Shown in pieces: positions 16,878 through 26,581 of a DNA stretch of 64,000 nt. Made by a program: the position numbers and the translations under genes. The stretch lies in the NCBI RefSeq assembly GCF_006542335.1, contig NZ_CP032485.1:2153001-2217000 (forward strand), in the 5' to 3' direction. The notes under the pieces are model-generated. The model made no database searches. It was not told the DNA's origin and saw nothing but the letters and a program-made list of their open reading frames with translations. The DNA comes from Neokomagataea tanensis. Lineage in GTDB: Bacteria; Pseudomonadota; Alphaproteobacteria; Acetobacterales; Acetobacteraceae. The stretch's first letter is position 1. Each line of letters opens with the position of its first letter.

Positions 16878-18146
16878 ATGGCCGATTTGAGAACCGTGTT
16901 TGCCGGGATTAAATCTCCAAACCCTTTTTGGTTGGCTTCAGCCCCGCCAACCGACAAGGAGTATAATGTTCGTCGCGCTTTTCAAGCTGGATGGGGTGGA
17001 GTTGTATGGAAAACCCTTGGCGAAGATCCTCCAGTGGTAAATTTGAGCTCGCGGTACGGAGCCCTTGGTTTTGAGGGGCGGCGCTTGATTGGGTTCAATA
17101 ATATCGAACTTATTTCAGATCGCCCGCTGGCAACAAATATTGCTGAAATCAAACGCGTTAAGAGAGAGTATCCTGACCGCGCAGTAGTCGTTAGCCTTAT
17201 GGTCCCGTGTGAAGAGGAAAAATGGACTGCCATACTACCTATCATTGAGGGGACTGGCGCGGATGGTATTGAACTTAATTTTGGTTGTCCGCACGGGATG
17301 TCAGAACGGAATATGGGAGCGGCAGTTGGTCAAGTTCCTGAATATGTTGAAATGGTTACGAGGTGGTGCAAGCAGAACACGCAGATGCCAATTATAGTAA
17401 AGCTTACCCCTAATGTTACCAATATTCTGATGCCAGCTAATGCAGCAAAGGCGGGGGGAGCCGATGCCGTATCTCTTATCAATACTATACAGTCAGTCAT
17501 TGGAGTAGACTTGGATTTGATGTCTCCTATGCCGGTAGTTGGAGGCAAGGGAACGCATGGTGGTTACTGCGGGCCAGCTGTAAAACCCATTGCTTTAAGA
17601 ATGATTGGGGAGATCGCCAGAGATACTCGTCTGGCGGGAATGCCTATTTCCGGTATCGGAGGTATCAGCAACTGGCGTGATTCTGCGGAGTTCTTAGCTA
17701 TGGGAGCGAGCTCGCTTCAAGTTTGTACAGCCGCTATGCATTATGGTTTTCGCATCGTCGACGATATGATCGATGGATTATCGAACTGGATGGATCAAAA
17801 GGGGTATGATCGCCTTGAATCCGTCGTGGGGCGAGCTGTGTCGCAGTTTGTTCCATGGAACAATCTAAATATGAAATTCCGGACTGTTGCGAGTATCGAC
17901 CAAGAGGCTTGTGTTGGGTGTGGTCTTTGCCACATCGCTTGTGAAGACACGTCGCATCAAGCAATTTCCAAACAAAATCTTGCCAATCGGCGGCATTACC
18001 AAGTCGTAGAAGATGATTGCGTAGGGTGCAATTTATGCGCACATGTTTGTCCGGTTGATGACTGTATCACCATGCTACCGCAGGCTGTGGATAGCGAGTT
18101 AACCTGGCCCAATCATCCGTCAAACCCCAACCGTATTTCAGCCTAA
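16878..18146 (+). CDS. preA: NAD-dependent dihydropyrimidine dehydrogenase, catalytic subunit PreA
   Basis: This 422-residue protein has a dihydroorotate-dehydrogenase-like FMN barrel (KSPNPFWLASAPPT, ELNFGCPHGM, GGKGTHGGYCGPA, SGIGGI). It is followed by two 4Fe-4S clusters at the C-terminus (CVGCGLCHIAC and CVGCNLCAHVCPVDDC). It is the pyrimidine-reducing subunit that receives electrons from PreT. Its position right after preT and before a beta-ureidopropionase-type gene places it at step one of reductive pyrimidine degradation. Confidence 0.95.
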   Translation: MADLRTVFAGIKSPNPFWLASAPPTDKEYNVRRAFQAGWGGVVWKTLGEDPPVVNLSSRYGALGFEGRRLIGFNNIELISDRPLATNIAEIKRVKREYPDRAVVVSLMVPCEEEKWTAILPIIEGTGADGIELNFGCPHGMSERNMGAAVGQVPEYVEMVTRWCKQNTQMPIIVKLTPNVTNILMPANAAKAGGADAVSLINTIQSVIGVDLDLMSPMPVVGGKGTHGGYCGPAVKPIALRMIGEIARDTRLAGMPISGIGGISNWRDSAEFLAMGASSLQVCTAAMHYGFRIVDDMIDGLSNWMDQKGYDRLESVVGRAVSQFVPWNNLNMKFRTVASIDQEACVGCGLCHIACEDTSHQAISKQNLANRRHYQVVEDDCVGCNLCAHVCPVDDCITMLPQAVDSELTWPNHPSNPNRISA

Positions 18147-18193
18147 CAGATTCACTGGTCCTAGAATTTATCTCAAATTTATGGTGGTTAGTG

Positions 18194-19447
18194 ATGCACG
18201 GTAATTTAAGGATTGATGCTCAGGCACTCTGGGCAGATTTGATATATACAGCGCAGTTTGGTGGCACGCCCAAAGGCGGGGTCAAACGCCTTACACTAAC
18301 ACCGGAAGATCGAGCTGTTCGGGACTGGTTTGCAGCTACATGCTCTGATCTTGGTTGCTCGATAACCGTCGATACCATGGGTAACATGTTCGCGCGCAGG
18401 GCCGGGTTAGACGATAGTCTACCTCCTATTACAATGGGTAGTCATCTGGACACACAGCCAACAGGAGGAAAATTTGACGGTATACTAGGCGTCTTGGCTG
18501 GTGTTGCGGTTGTTCGGGCGCTTGAAGACGCCCGATATGTCACGCGGCACCCGGTAGAAATCATTAATTGGACAAATGAGGAAGGTTCTCGTTTCTCTCC
18601 GCCTATGATGTGCTCTGGCGTTTTTGCAGGGGTATTTGAAGAGAGCGAGGTGCTAGAGAAACGTGATCGTGCTGGTTTCCGCTTCGGGGATGAACTTGTT
18701 GCGATAGGGTACAAGGGAGAAGAGCCGTGTGGCCGGCACCCAATGACGGCTTATTTTGAATTACACATTGAGCAAGGGCCAATCCTTGAGGCTGAAAAAA
18801 ATGTGATAGGAGCTGTTTCTGGTGTTCAAGGTATGAAGTGGTACGAAGTTACTGTTCGGGGAAAGGACGCCCATGCTGGCTCCACACCGATGCATATGAG
18901 ACGGGACGCTTTGCTGGCTGCTTCTCATATGGTGGTCGCACTAGCTAAAGTCGTAGCGCGGTTTGGTCATGAAGCTGTTGGGACGGTTGGTTTGCTTGAG
19001 AATAGACCTAACAGCAATAATGTGGTGCCGGGAGAGACTTTTTTTACGGTCGACATTCGTCATCCTGACGACGCTGTTGTGTGTGAGATAGAGAAGAAAT
19101 TTATAGATTGCTTCGAAAATATAGCGAGCGACATGGGTGTATTGTTAAGCATAAGCCGAATATGGGACGCACCTGCAGTGCGCTTTGACGAGCGCTGTGT
19201 TGGACTGGTACGGCAAGCGGCAGAGCAGATTGGCTTGAGCCCGTATTCAATTGTGTCAGGGCCCGGTCATGATGCTGCTTATGTAGCCCGTTTGGCACCG
19301 ACGGCCATGATATTTGTGCCGTGCAAGGATGGGCTTAGCCACAATGAAGAAGAGAGTATAACAGAATACGAAGCAGAAGCTGGTGCCAATGTTTTACTTG
19401 GCAGTATTTTAAAGGCCGATGAGTTTTTTGGTAATAAATTTAAGTAA
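18194..19447 (+). CDS. M20-type Zn amidohydrolase, probable beta-ureidopropionase
   Basis: This 417-residue member of the hydantoinase/carbamoylase family has metal ligands in MGSHLDTQP, GGKFDGILGV, NWTNEEGSRF, LHIEQGP and PGHDAAY. The family includes N-carbamoyl-beta-alanine hydrolase, allantoate amidohydrolase and L-carbamoylase. Here preTA and a dihydropyrimidinase in the same locus favour the third pyrimidine step: N-carbamoyl-beta-alanine to beta-alanine, CO2 and ammonia. ATG 18194 is preferred over the GTG directly before it because GGTGG then has normal spacing. The C-terminal codons lie inside a long inverted repeat that also covers the end of the convergent permease gene. Confidence 0.85.
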   Translation: MHGNLRIDAQALWADLIYTAQFGGTPKGGVKRLTLTPEDRAVRDWFAATCSDLGCSITVDTMGNMFARRAGLDDSLPPITMGSHLDTQPTGGKFDGILGVLAGVAVVRALEDARYVTRHPVEIINWTNEEGSRFSPPMMCSGVFAGVFEESEVLEKRDRAGFRFGDELVAIGYKGEEPCGRHPMTAYFELHIEQGPILEAEKNVIGAVSGVQGMKWYEVTVRGKDAHAGSTPMHMRRDALLAASHMVVALAKVVARFGHEAVGTVGLLENRPNSNNVVPGETFFTVDIRHPDDAVVCEIEKKFIDCFENIASDMGVLLSISRIWDAPAVRFDERCVGLVRQAAEQIGLSPYSIVSGPGHDAAYVARLAPTAMIFVPCKDGLSHNEEESITEYEAEAGANVLLGSILKADEFFGNKFK

Positions 19448-19492
19448 GATGGGTAGATAATTAACTACCCATCTTACTTAAATTTATTTTTT
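19435..19492. terminator. Bidirectional terminator with a perfect 22-bp stem
   Basis: Positions 19435-19456 and 19465-19486 are perfect inverted repeats around an eight-base loop, followed by T tracts on the plus strand. The stem contains the stop codons of both convergent genes. A 22-bp perfect stem is much longer than the other terminators in the window. Confidence 0.8.
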
Positions 19493-20905
19493 AATAAGCA
19501 TAAAAATAGAGTGTAAAAATAATCCGGAAAAGAATCCTATAAACCACGTAAAATTTTGAGCGAAAGATAAATATGGTAAGAATACAACGACAAGACCTAA
19601 GCCGACTGATAAAAAGAGAGATATTATAGATTTTATATTAAATCCATAAAAGTACCAATAATTACCGTAAATATTTGTGGTATATAAATCGTTTATTTCT
19701 AAGGATTTATTTTGTACAATATAGTATTCTGAAATAAGAATACCTGTTACAGGTGCAATAAAAAGCCCTAAAATATCCAGTGTTAGATGAATTAATTCCG
19801 GTCTTGCATATAAATTCCAAGGAGTAAAAATTATCGCACCGAAAGACGCAATAATGCCTCCTTTACGCCAGCTTATTGATGATGGGGCTATGTTTGAAAA
19901 ATCGAATGATGCTGAGACGAAGTTGGCAGAAATATTTATACCAATGGTAGCCAATACAAAAGTTAGTATTCCGATAATGGCAATGGTCTGATTGTCCAAG
20001 CGTGCTACGGTTTCAACCGGATCAATGATGAGTTCACCAAAAATAGGTTGAGTTAGTGAAATTGTTATAAGCGACAGGATGGAAAATGCCATAAAATTGA
20101 CTGGTAGCCCCCAAAAGTTACCCTTTTTTATGGATGATACTGTGGGGCTATAACGAGCGAAATCACCAAAATTAAGTATGATGGGAGAAAAAAATGCAAC
20201 TGTCAGAGAAATAACACTGAAAAAATTCAATAAATAATGATGATCGTTAGTAGAGTGTTGAAAATTTGCAAAATGAATGTGCCCTTTTGTTTTGTATAGC
20301 AGCACAGCGTCTAATAATATCATTGTTATGTAGATGGCGGGACCTGCAAGGTCTATAAAACGTCTAATTGCTTCCATTCCACGCCAAAAAACAACAAGCT
20401 GTAACAGCCAAATGGATATGAAAGAGGCCCAGCCTAGAGCTGATAAGCCTAAAAAACCATGCTTATGAACATCACTAAAAACTGCCCATGAGGGTAACAA
20501 GCGGACCATAAACAGGACGACTGCATTAGAAGCAAGCCATGTTTGAATGCCGTACCAGCCAACTGCTATTATGCCACGGACTAAAGCTGGAATGATCGCA
20601 CCATATACACCAAAGGCACCCCGTATAATAACGGGGAAGGGAGCTCCCGTTTTTTGGCTAGGAACAGCGATTAAATTGCAGAGGATCTGCACGATGATGA
20701 TCGCAAAGAGCAGCCCGACTAAAACGCTCAGAACTGGAAGCCCCATTAGGAAGAGGCTACCGATGGTCATGTAACCCGCAACACTATGAACGTCTGACAT
20801 CCAAAGAAACAGAAAGTCTTTCCACGTCCAGTTCCGCTCCGTTACTGGGGCTAAGTCGGCATTGATGAGGCATCCGGTTAGTTTTGTTTCCGGAGTGTTT
20901 TTCAT
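19484..20905 (-). CDS. NCS1-family nucleobase:cation symporter
   Basis: This 473-residue protein has about 12 membrane segments. Its N-terminus has the NCS1 pattern NWTWKDFLFLWMSDVHSVAGY, with GAPFPVIIRGAFGVYG in the region that contributes to the ligand site. NCS1 permeases import uracil, cytosine, allantoin or hydantoins. Its location among preTA, dihydropyrimidinase and ureidopropionase genes points to uracil, thymine or hydantoin uptake. ATG 20905 is chosen for the GAGGAAAGAG directly upstream; a longer frame to 20992 lacks a binding site. The 3' part is AT-rich compared with its neighbours. Confidence 0.88.
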   Translation of the reverse strand: MKNTPETKLTGCLINADLAPVTERNWTWKDFLFLWMSDVHSVAGYMTIGSLFLMGLPVLSVLVGLLFAIIIVQILCNLIAVPSQKTGAPFPVIIRGAFGVYGAIIPALVRGIIAVGWYGIQTWLASNAVVLFMVRLLPSWAVFSDVHKHGFLGLSALGWASFISIWLLQLVVFWRGMEAIRRFIDLAGPAIYITMILLDAVLLYKTKGHIHFANFQHSTNDHHYLLNFFSVISLTVAFFSPIILNFGDFARYSPTVSSIKKGNFWGLPVNFMAFSILSLITISLTQPIFGELIIDPVETVARLDNQTIAIIGILTFVLATIGINISANFVSASFDFSNIAPSSISWRKGGIIASFGAIIFTPWNLYARPELIHLTLDILGLFIAPVTGILISEYYIVQNKSLEINDLYTTNIYGNYWYFYGFNIKSIISLFLSVGLGLVVVFLPYLSFAQNFTWFIGFFSGLFLHSIFMLIKK

Positions 20906-21021
20906 AACTCTTTCCTCGTTTTCGGGCTTTGCCGGCAGCGAACGATGTATTGACCCTGATGAGAGGTTAGCTCTACAGTTTCGATTGTACAATGATATTA
21001 GTCACATATGCCTTTTGATAG

Positions 21022-22416
<1,395 letters not shown>

Positions 22417-22458
22417 GAAGGGCCTGAACACCCTAAGGAATGTCAAGTGGGAGTCATT

Positions 22459-23367
22459 TTATGGCTGGGGATAAGCAAAATGCTGGTGACACTCGGCGCG
22501 CCAAGCTTCTCCAGCAGGTGAGAGGACATGATCCCTTCTGGTCGCTAAGGCCAATTCAAAAGTTATGGAAGGCGACAATAGCCTTAGCTTTCTCAAGCCT
22601 GTCATCCAATCTTTCTGGCATAAGAGGGAGGGTACAATTCCGATCCCCATACCTGCTCGGACCATAGCCATAAGTAGGTATATGTCGCTTGTTCTGCCAG
22701 TAACCCGTGGGGTTGCAGCATGTTCAGCATAGGCTTGGTTTAAAAAGGCGTTAATTTTGAAATCCTCGCGGAGTAAGACCACCCGCTCTTCAAGAATAGC
22801 TTTTAAATGGCATGAATCGGCATGACCCAGTGAATGTTGTTCGGGGACTAAAAGACAAAGACTATCCCAACCCAAGGAGTGAAATTGTAGATCTCTCTCC
22901 GTAGTTGGTAAAATAAGCATTGCTGCTTCGGTTTGTCCCGATCTGAGGCGAGGTATAAGGCGGTCGGAGGGGCATTCGTCAATTTCAAGCATGACGTCAG
23001 GATATTTTCCGCAGAAGCTTTCTATAATATTTGGAAAACAAATTGACGAGATTGCGGGTGGAACCGCCACTCTTAGTGGTCCTTCAATACATTTTTTTGC
23101 CTCGGAAAGCAGCTCGCGAAGATTAATTTCTTCTCTCAGTGTACGCTCGGCATAACGGCGGAAAATCTGGCCTTTTTCGGTTAGTGAAAGGGATTTACGG
23201 TCCCTGATAACGAGTTGCGCCCCAATTTTGTGTTCAAGGTTTTTTATACTTTGACTAATGGACGGTTGGCTAACGTTAAGGGCTTGGCTAGCTTTTACAA
23301 AACCACCTTGGCAGATCACAGTCAGAAAATGCGATAACTCTCTGAATGTTATCTGTGGATTTGTCAT
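22459..23367 (-). CDS. LysR-family regulator, probably of the pyrimidine genes
   Basis: This 302-residue protein has a LysR winged helix-turn-helix (GGFVKASQALNVSQPSISQSI) followed by a periplasmic-binding-protein-like effector domain. ATG 23367 (MTNPQITFREL) gives a normal LysR N-terminus. The longer open frame to 23556 adds 63 residues with no family match. It closes the pyrimidine degradation cluster, so it is a reasonable candidate regulator of preTA, hydA or the permease. The effector is unknown. Confidence 0.85.
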   Translation of the reverse strand: MTNPQITFRELSHFLTVICQGGFVKASQALNVSQPSISQSIKNLEHKIGAQLVIRDRKSLSLTEKGQIFRRYAERTLREEINLRELLSEAKKCIEGPLRVAVPPAISSICFPNIIESFCGKYPDVMLEIDECPSDRLIPRLRSGQTEAAMLILPTTERDLQFHSLGWDSLCLLVPEQHSLGHADSCHLKAILEERVVLLREDFKINAFLNQAYAEHAATPRVTGRTSDIYLLMAMVRAGMGIGIVPSLLCQKDWMTGLRKLRLLSPSITFELALATRRDHVLSPAGEAWRAECHQHFAYPQP

Positions 23368-23581
23368 AACGTTTTGCCTATGTTTTGTATTCAAAAATGA
23401 TATTATATTATAAAAGAAAATAATTGTAGAGGGAAAGCATTCTTCGCAGTCGGACTCTCTATGGTGATGGAACAGCAAAATTATCCAGCTGAACATGAGG
23501 TTCAGGCTTCCTAGTGAGATCCAGTGCGTCAAGTGAAGAATGATGTGTAGCTCCATCTATTACTCTTGAAATAATGGTAAA

Positions 23582-24196
23582 ATGTCGAAAAACGTGTCAA
23601 TTTCTTTGCGTCATTCTCTATTGGAAGATGTATTCGCCTTTTTTATTGGTTGTGGATTGATCGTTATGGGCATTATGTGCCTCCATAAAGCAGGATTAGT
23701 GACCGGCGGAATGGCAGGTATTTCACTTCTTCTTTCTTATTTTGTTCCTGTTGCTCCTGGAAATTTGTTTACACTGATTAACCTTCCTTTCCTGTTATTT
23801 GCAGCGCGGGCAATGAGTTTTTCTTTCGCTTTACGTACGGCAATTGCGAGTGTCGGGGTTACAGTTGCTGCTTCCCAGATGCCCCATGTCATTGCTTTAT
23901 CTTATGTCCAACCCGTTTTTGCGTCGCTTTTTGGGGGAACAATGATTGGCTTGGGTATCCTATGTTTGGCCAGACACCGCGCGGGTGTCGGTGGTACAGG
24001 AATAATGTCACTTTGGTTGCAAAAAACTTATGGAATTAATGCAGGTAGAGTGCAAATAATAATGGACTGTATTATTTTAACAATGTCTGCATTTTTTTTA
24101 AATTTTGATAAATTTATACTATCAGTACTAAGCGCTTTGGCTATGAGTAGCGTTTTGATTGCTTATCATAAAGACGGTCGTTATGTGGCTCACTAA
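23582..24196 (+). CDS. YitT-family integral membrane protein
   Basis: This 204-residue protein has five or six hydrophobic segments and the YitT/DUF161 pattern (HKAGLVTGGMAGISLLLSY near the N-terminus and GVGGTGIMSLWLQ in the middle). It looks like a single YitT membrane domain without the C-terminal DUF2179 domain of the longer family members. The function of the family is largely unknown. It is transcribed away from the LysR gene. No clear ribosome binding site was found. Confidence 0.8.
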   Translation: MSKNVSISLRHSLLEDVFAFFIGCGLIVMGIMCLHKAGLVTGGMAGISLLLSYFVPVAPGNLFTLINLPFLLFAARAMSFSFALRTAIASVGVTVAASQMPHVIALSYVQPVFASLFGGTMIGLGILCLARHRAGVGGTGIMSLWLQKTYGINAGRVQIIMDCIILTMSAFFLNFDKFILSVLSALAMSSVLIAYHKDGRYVAH

Positions 24197-24312
24197 ACAA
24201 AAGACTATTATCTGCTGTTATAAATTTCCGTTTTTTGATGAATGAACCAATTCTTTGGGCGCGTGTTTGAGGGGGCAGGGCTCTGAAGAAGAACAGAGAA
24301 GAGGAAGAAGCT

Positions 24313-25410
24313 ATGCTTGGCGTTTCTAGTACGATAAAAAGCTTGGGTAGTAAGAGGGCCTTGCTAGCTTTCATGCTTGGTCTCTCATGCGCATTGGGCG
24401 GTCTGTCCAGCTTTGCTTTAGCCTCGGAAAATGAACCTTTTTTGCAAATTGAAGGAACTTTGCCTTCATTGGATGGGGCGACGAGCTGGCTCAATTCTTC
24501 TCCTCTGAGTGCCCGGCAATTGCGGGGAAAAGTGGTGTTGGTCGATTTTTGGACGTATTCGTGCATCAATTGCCTGCGCGAAGCTCCTTATATCAAGGCT
24601 TGGGAAAAGAAATATCAAAGCCAAGGCCTTGTCGTTATTGGCGTTCATACGCCTGAGTTCCGCTTTGAGACCAATATAGATAACATCAAACACGCAATTG
24701 ACCGTGAGGGCATAACTTACCCCGTGGCTGTTGATAGCGACCGGCGCATTTGGGACGCTTTCAATAACCATTATTGGCCCGCTTTATACTTCATTGATGC
24801 ACAAGGGCGCATCCGCCACCATCAATATGGTGAGGGCAACTACGACTTGTCTGAACGTGTCATTCAGGCTTTGCTTTCAGAGCGAGGATCTATCGCTGGT
24901 ACGGAGGGGAAAGACGGTATCGCATTGGGGGAGGGCGCCGAGGCGCCGCCTGATTTGGACGATATTGGCTCTGCCGAGACTTATCTGGGGTATGATAGGC
25001 AGGCTGGTTTTGTGTCAGCTTCCGATTTACGTGCTGAGGTGAGTAGCGATTACAGCTTGCCTGCTTTAGCTTTGAATCAATGGGGACTTCAGGGAACCTG
25101 GACTGTTAATCCCGATAAGGTTATTCTCGACAAACAGCAGGGTACTATTGCTTATAGATTTCATGCTCGAGACCTACATTTGGTATTAGGGCGTGTCAGC
25201 GGTACCTCACCTGTGCATTTTCAAGTATTGATAGATGGAAAAGCCCCTGGGGCAGATCATGGGGTAGACACAGGCCCTGATGGGAAGGGCGTCGTCTCTG
25301 AAACGCGCTTGTATCAATTAGTTCGTCAAAAAGGTTCTGTAACAGACCATACGTTCGAAATCCGTTTTGATAGCCCAGGAGTGGAAGCTTACTCTTTTAC
25401 TTTTGGGTAA
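24313..25410 (+). CDS. Exported TlpA/DipZ-like thioredoxin-fold protein
   Basis: This 365-residue protein has a signal peptide (about residues 1-37). A thioredoxin-like domain carries the redox motif WTYSCINCLRE (CxxC) and a cis-Pro region NHYWPALYFID. A C-terminal beta-rich domain of about 150 residues resembles that of DipZ proteins. DipZ proteins normally begin with a CcdA-like membrane domain, which is absent here. A role in periplasmic disulfide reduction or protection is likely. AGAGGAAGAAG lies directly before ATG 24313. Confidence 0.8.
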   Translation: MLGVSSTIKSLGSKRALLAFMLGLSCALGGLSSFALASENEPFLQIEGTLPSLDGATSWLNSSPLSARQLRGKVVLVDFWTYSCINCLREAPYIKAWEKKYQSQGLVVIGVHTPEFRFETNIDNIKHAIDREGITYPVAVDSDRRIWDAFNNHYWPALYFIDAQGRIRHHQYGEGNYDLSERVIQALLSERGSIAGTEGKDGIALGEGAEAPPDLDDIGSAETYLGYDRQAGFVSASDLRAEVSSDYSLPALALNQWGLQGTWTVNPDKVILDKQQGTIAYRFHARDLHLVLGRVSGTSPVHFQVLIDGKAPGADHGVDTGPDGKGVVSETRLYQLVRQKGSVTDHTFEIRFDSPGVEAYSFTFG

Positions 25411-25412
25411 AT

Positions 25413-25445
25413 AAAAATGGGCACGAAGTAAAATTCGTGCCCAAA
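25413..25445 (-). terminator. Terminator of the idnD transcript
   Basis: TGGGCACGAA (25418-25427) and TTCGTGCCCA (25434-25443) form a perfect 10-bp stem. On the minus strand it is followed by TTTTTAT, so it serves the leftward idnD/poxB transcript. The convergent plus gene may use it weakly. Confidence 0.8.
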
Positions 25446-25457
25446 GTAATGATGGTT

Positions 25458-26497
25458 TTAGATTTCTAAAAGAACTTTTGAAGATATTTTACGATTGGCG
25501 CATACTTTAAATGCGTCGCTATATTTATCTAAAGGGAACGTCTGTGTAATTAGCCCTGAAGCAATCCAGGGATTCTGAGATAATATCGTTAAAGCATTGC
25601 CGAACTCTCGGTTGAAACGAAAGGTTCCTCGGTAATCTATTTCGCGAGAAATTATTTGGGATAACGGAACAGAAACCTCACCGGGTGGGAACATACCAAC
25701 TTGGACGAGTACTCCGCCTTTTTGTGTGCATTTGACAGCGCTCTCAAAAGCTTTTGGTACTCCTGTCGCTTCAAAGACAATGTCATATTCATTGTCGTGG
25801 ACACTATGCGCTGTATTAAAAGTAGCAGTTGCTCCTAGGTGGCGTGCAGTCTCAAGGGGGAAATCTTGTAAGTCCGTTGCGATAATCGTTTTCGCTCCTG
25901 CGACTTTGAGGCCGGCAACAATAAGGGCACCTATAGGGCCAGCGCCCTGTACCATAATGTTTCTGCCTTTGACGTCTCCTGCTCGTACGATGGCATGCAG
26001 GGCAACCGAGAGTGGTTCAGCAAGGCATGCTGTCTGTAGATCCAAGTTTTCAGGCAGTTTGAAGAGTTGCGACAGGTTCACCGTCATGTGTTCACGAAAA
26101 CCACCATTTGTGTGAGGGGTGAGGGCAGCACTGCCAAAAAAACGCATATGACGGCATAGATGCTCTGCTTTTCTGAGGCATTCGGGGCACTTACCACATG
26201 GAAGAGCTGGATGGATGGCAACAGCATCTCCAATTTTAAAGTGCGCGTTGGCAGTACCGAGGCTTTCAACCACTCCTGAAACTTCGTGGCCTAGGATCAT
26301 CGGCTCTTTTAAAACAGAAGTACCGACCCCCCGTGGGCAAAATAATGCATGTCTGAACCACAAATACCGCCCCAAGATAAGCGAATAATAGCTTCGTCTG
26401 CGCTGGGAGCTGTAACTGGTAAAGTATCAAGGCGGAGATCGTCTTGATGGTGGATAACGAGAGCCTTAGTAAGCTTTGGCTGTAAGAGCTCAACCAT
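25458..26497 (-). pseudogene. idnD: L-idonate 5-dehydrogenase-like gene with a one-base frameshift
   Basis: Two overlapping frames together give a zinc-dependent medium-chain dehydrogenase of about 346 residues, close to E. coli IdnD (343). The first frame starts at ATG 26497 (AAGGA upstream) and runs to WGGICGSDMHYFAHGG. The second frame continues with VLKEPMILGHEVSG, the structural-zinc cysteines CGKCPECLRKAEHLC, the IdnD-like RHMRFFGSA, and the NAD site GAGPIGALIV. The break lies at a run of six C on the plus strand (26327-26332); seven would restore one frame. The enzyme oxidises L-idonate or a related polyol acid to the 5-keto form. The indel may be a true mutation or a homopolymer sequencing error. 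It ends a run with poxB and an Ldh_2 gene. Confidence 0.85.
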
Positions 26498-26581
26498 CTT
26501 CTTAATCCTTGGCAAGATAATACCAAGTTGATAATAATTAACTACAATAAAAATCAAAATCAAGATTTTGAGAATACATAC

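Noticed and set aside
22440..22667. 75-codon plus-strand frame over the LysR gene end
   Set aside because: It is antisense to a clear LysR effector domain.
23368..23556. 63-residue N-terminal extension of the LysR protein
   Set aside because: The extension has no LysR homology and the family start is at 23367.
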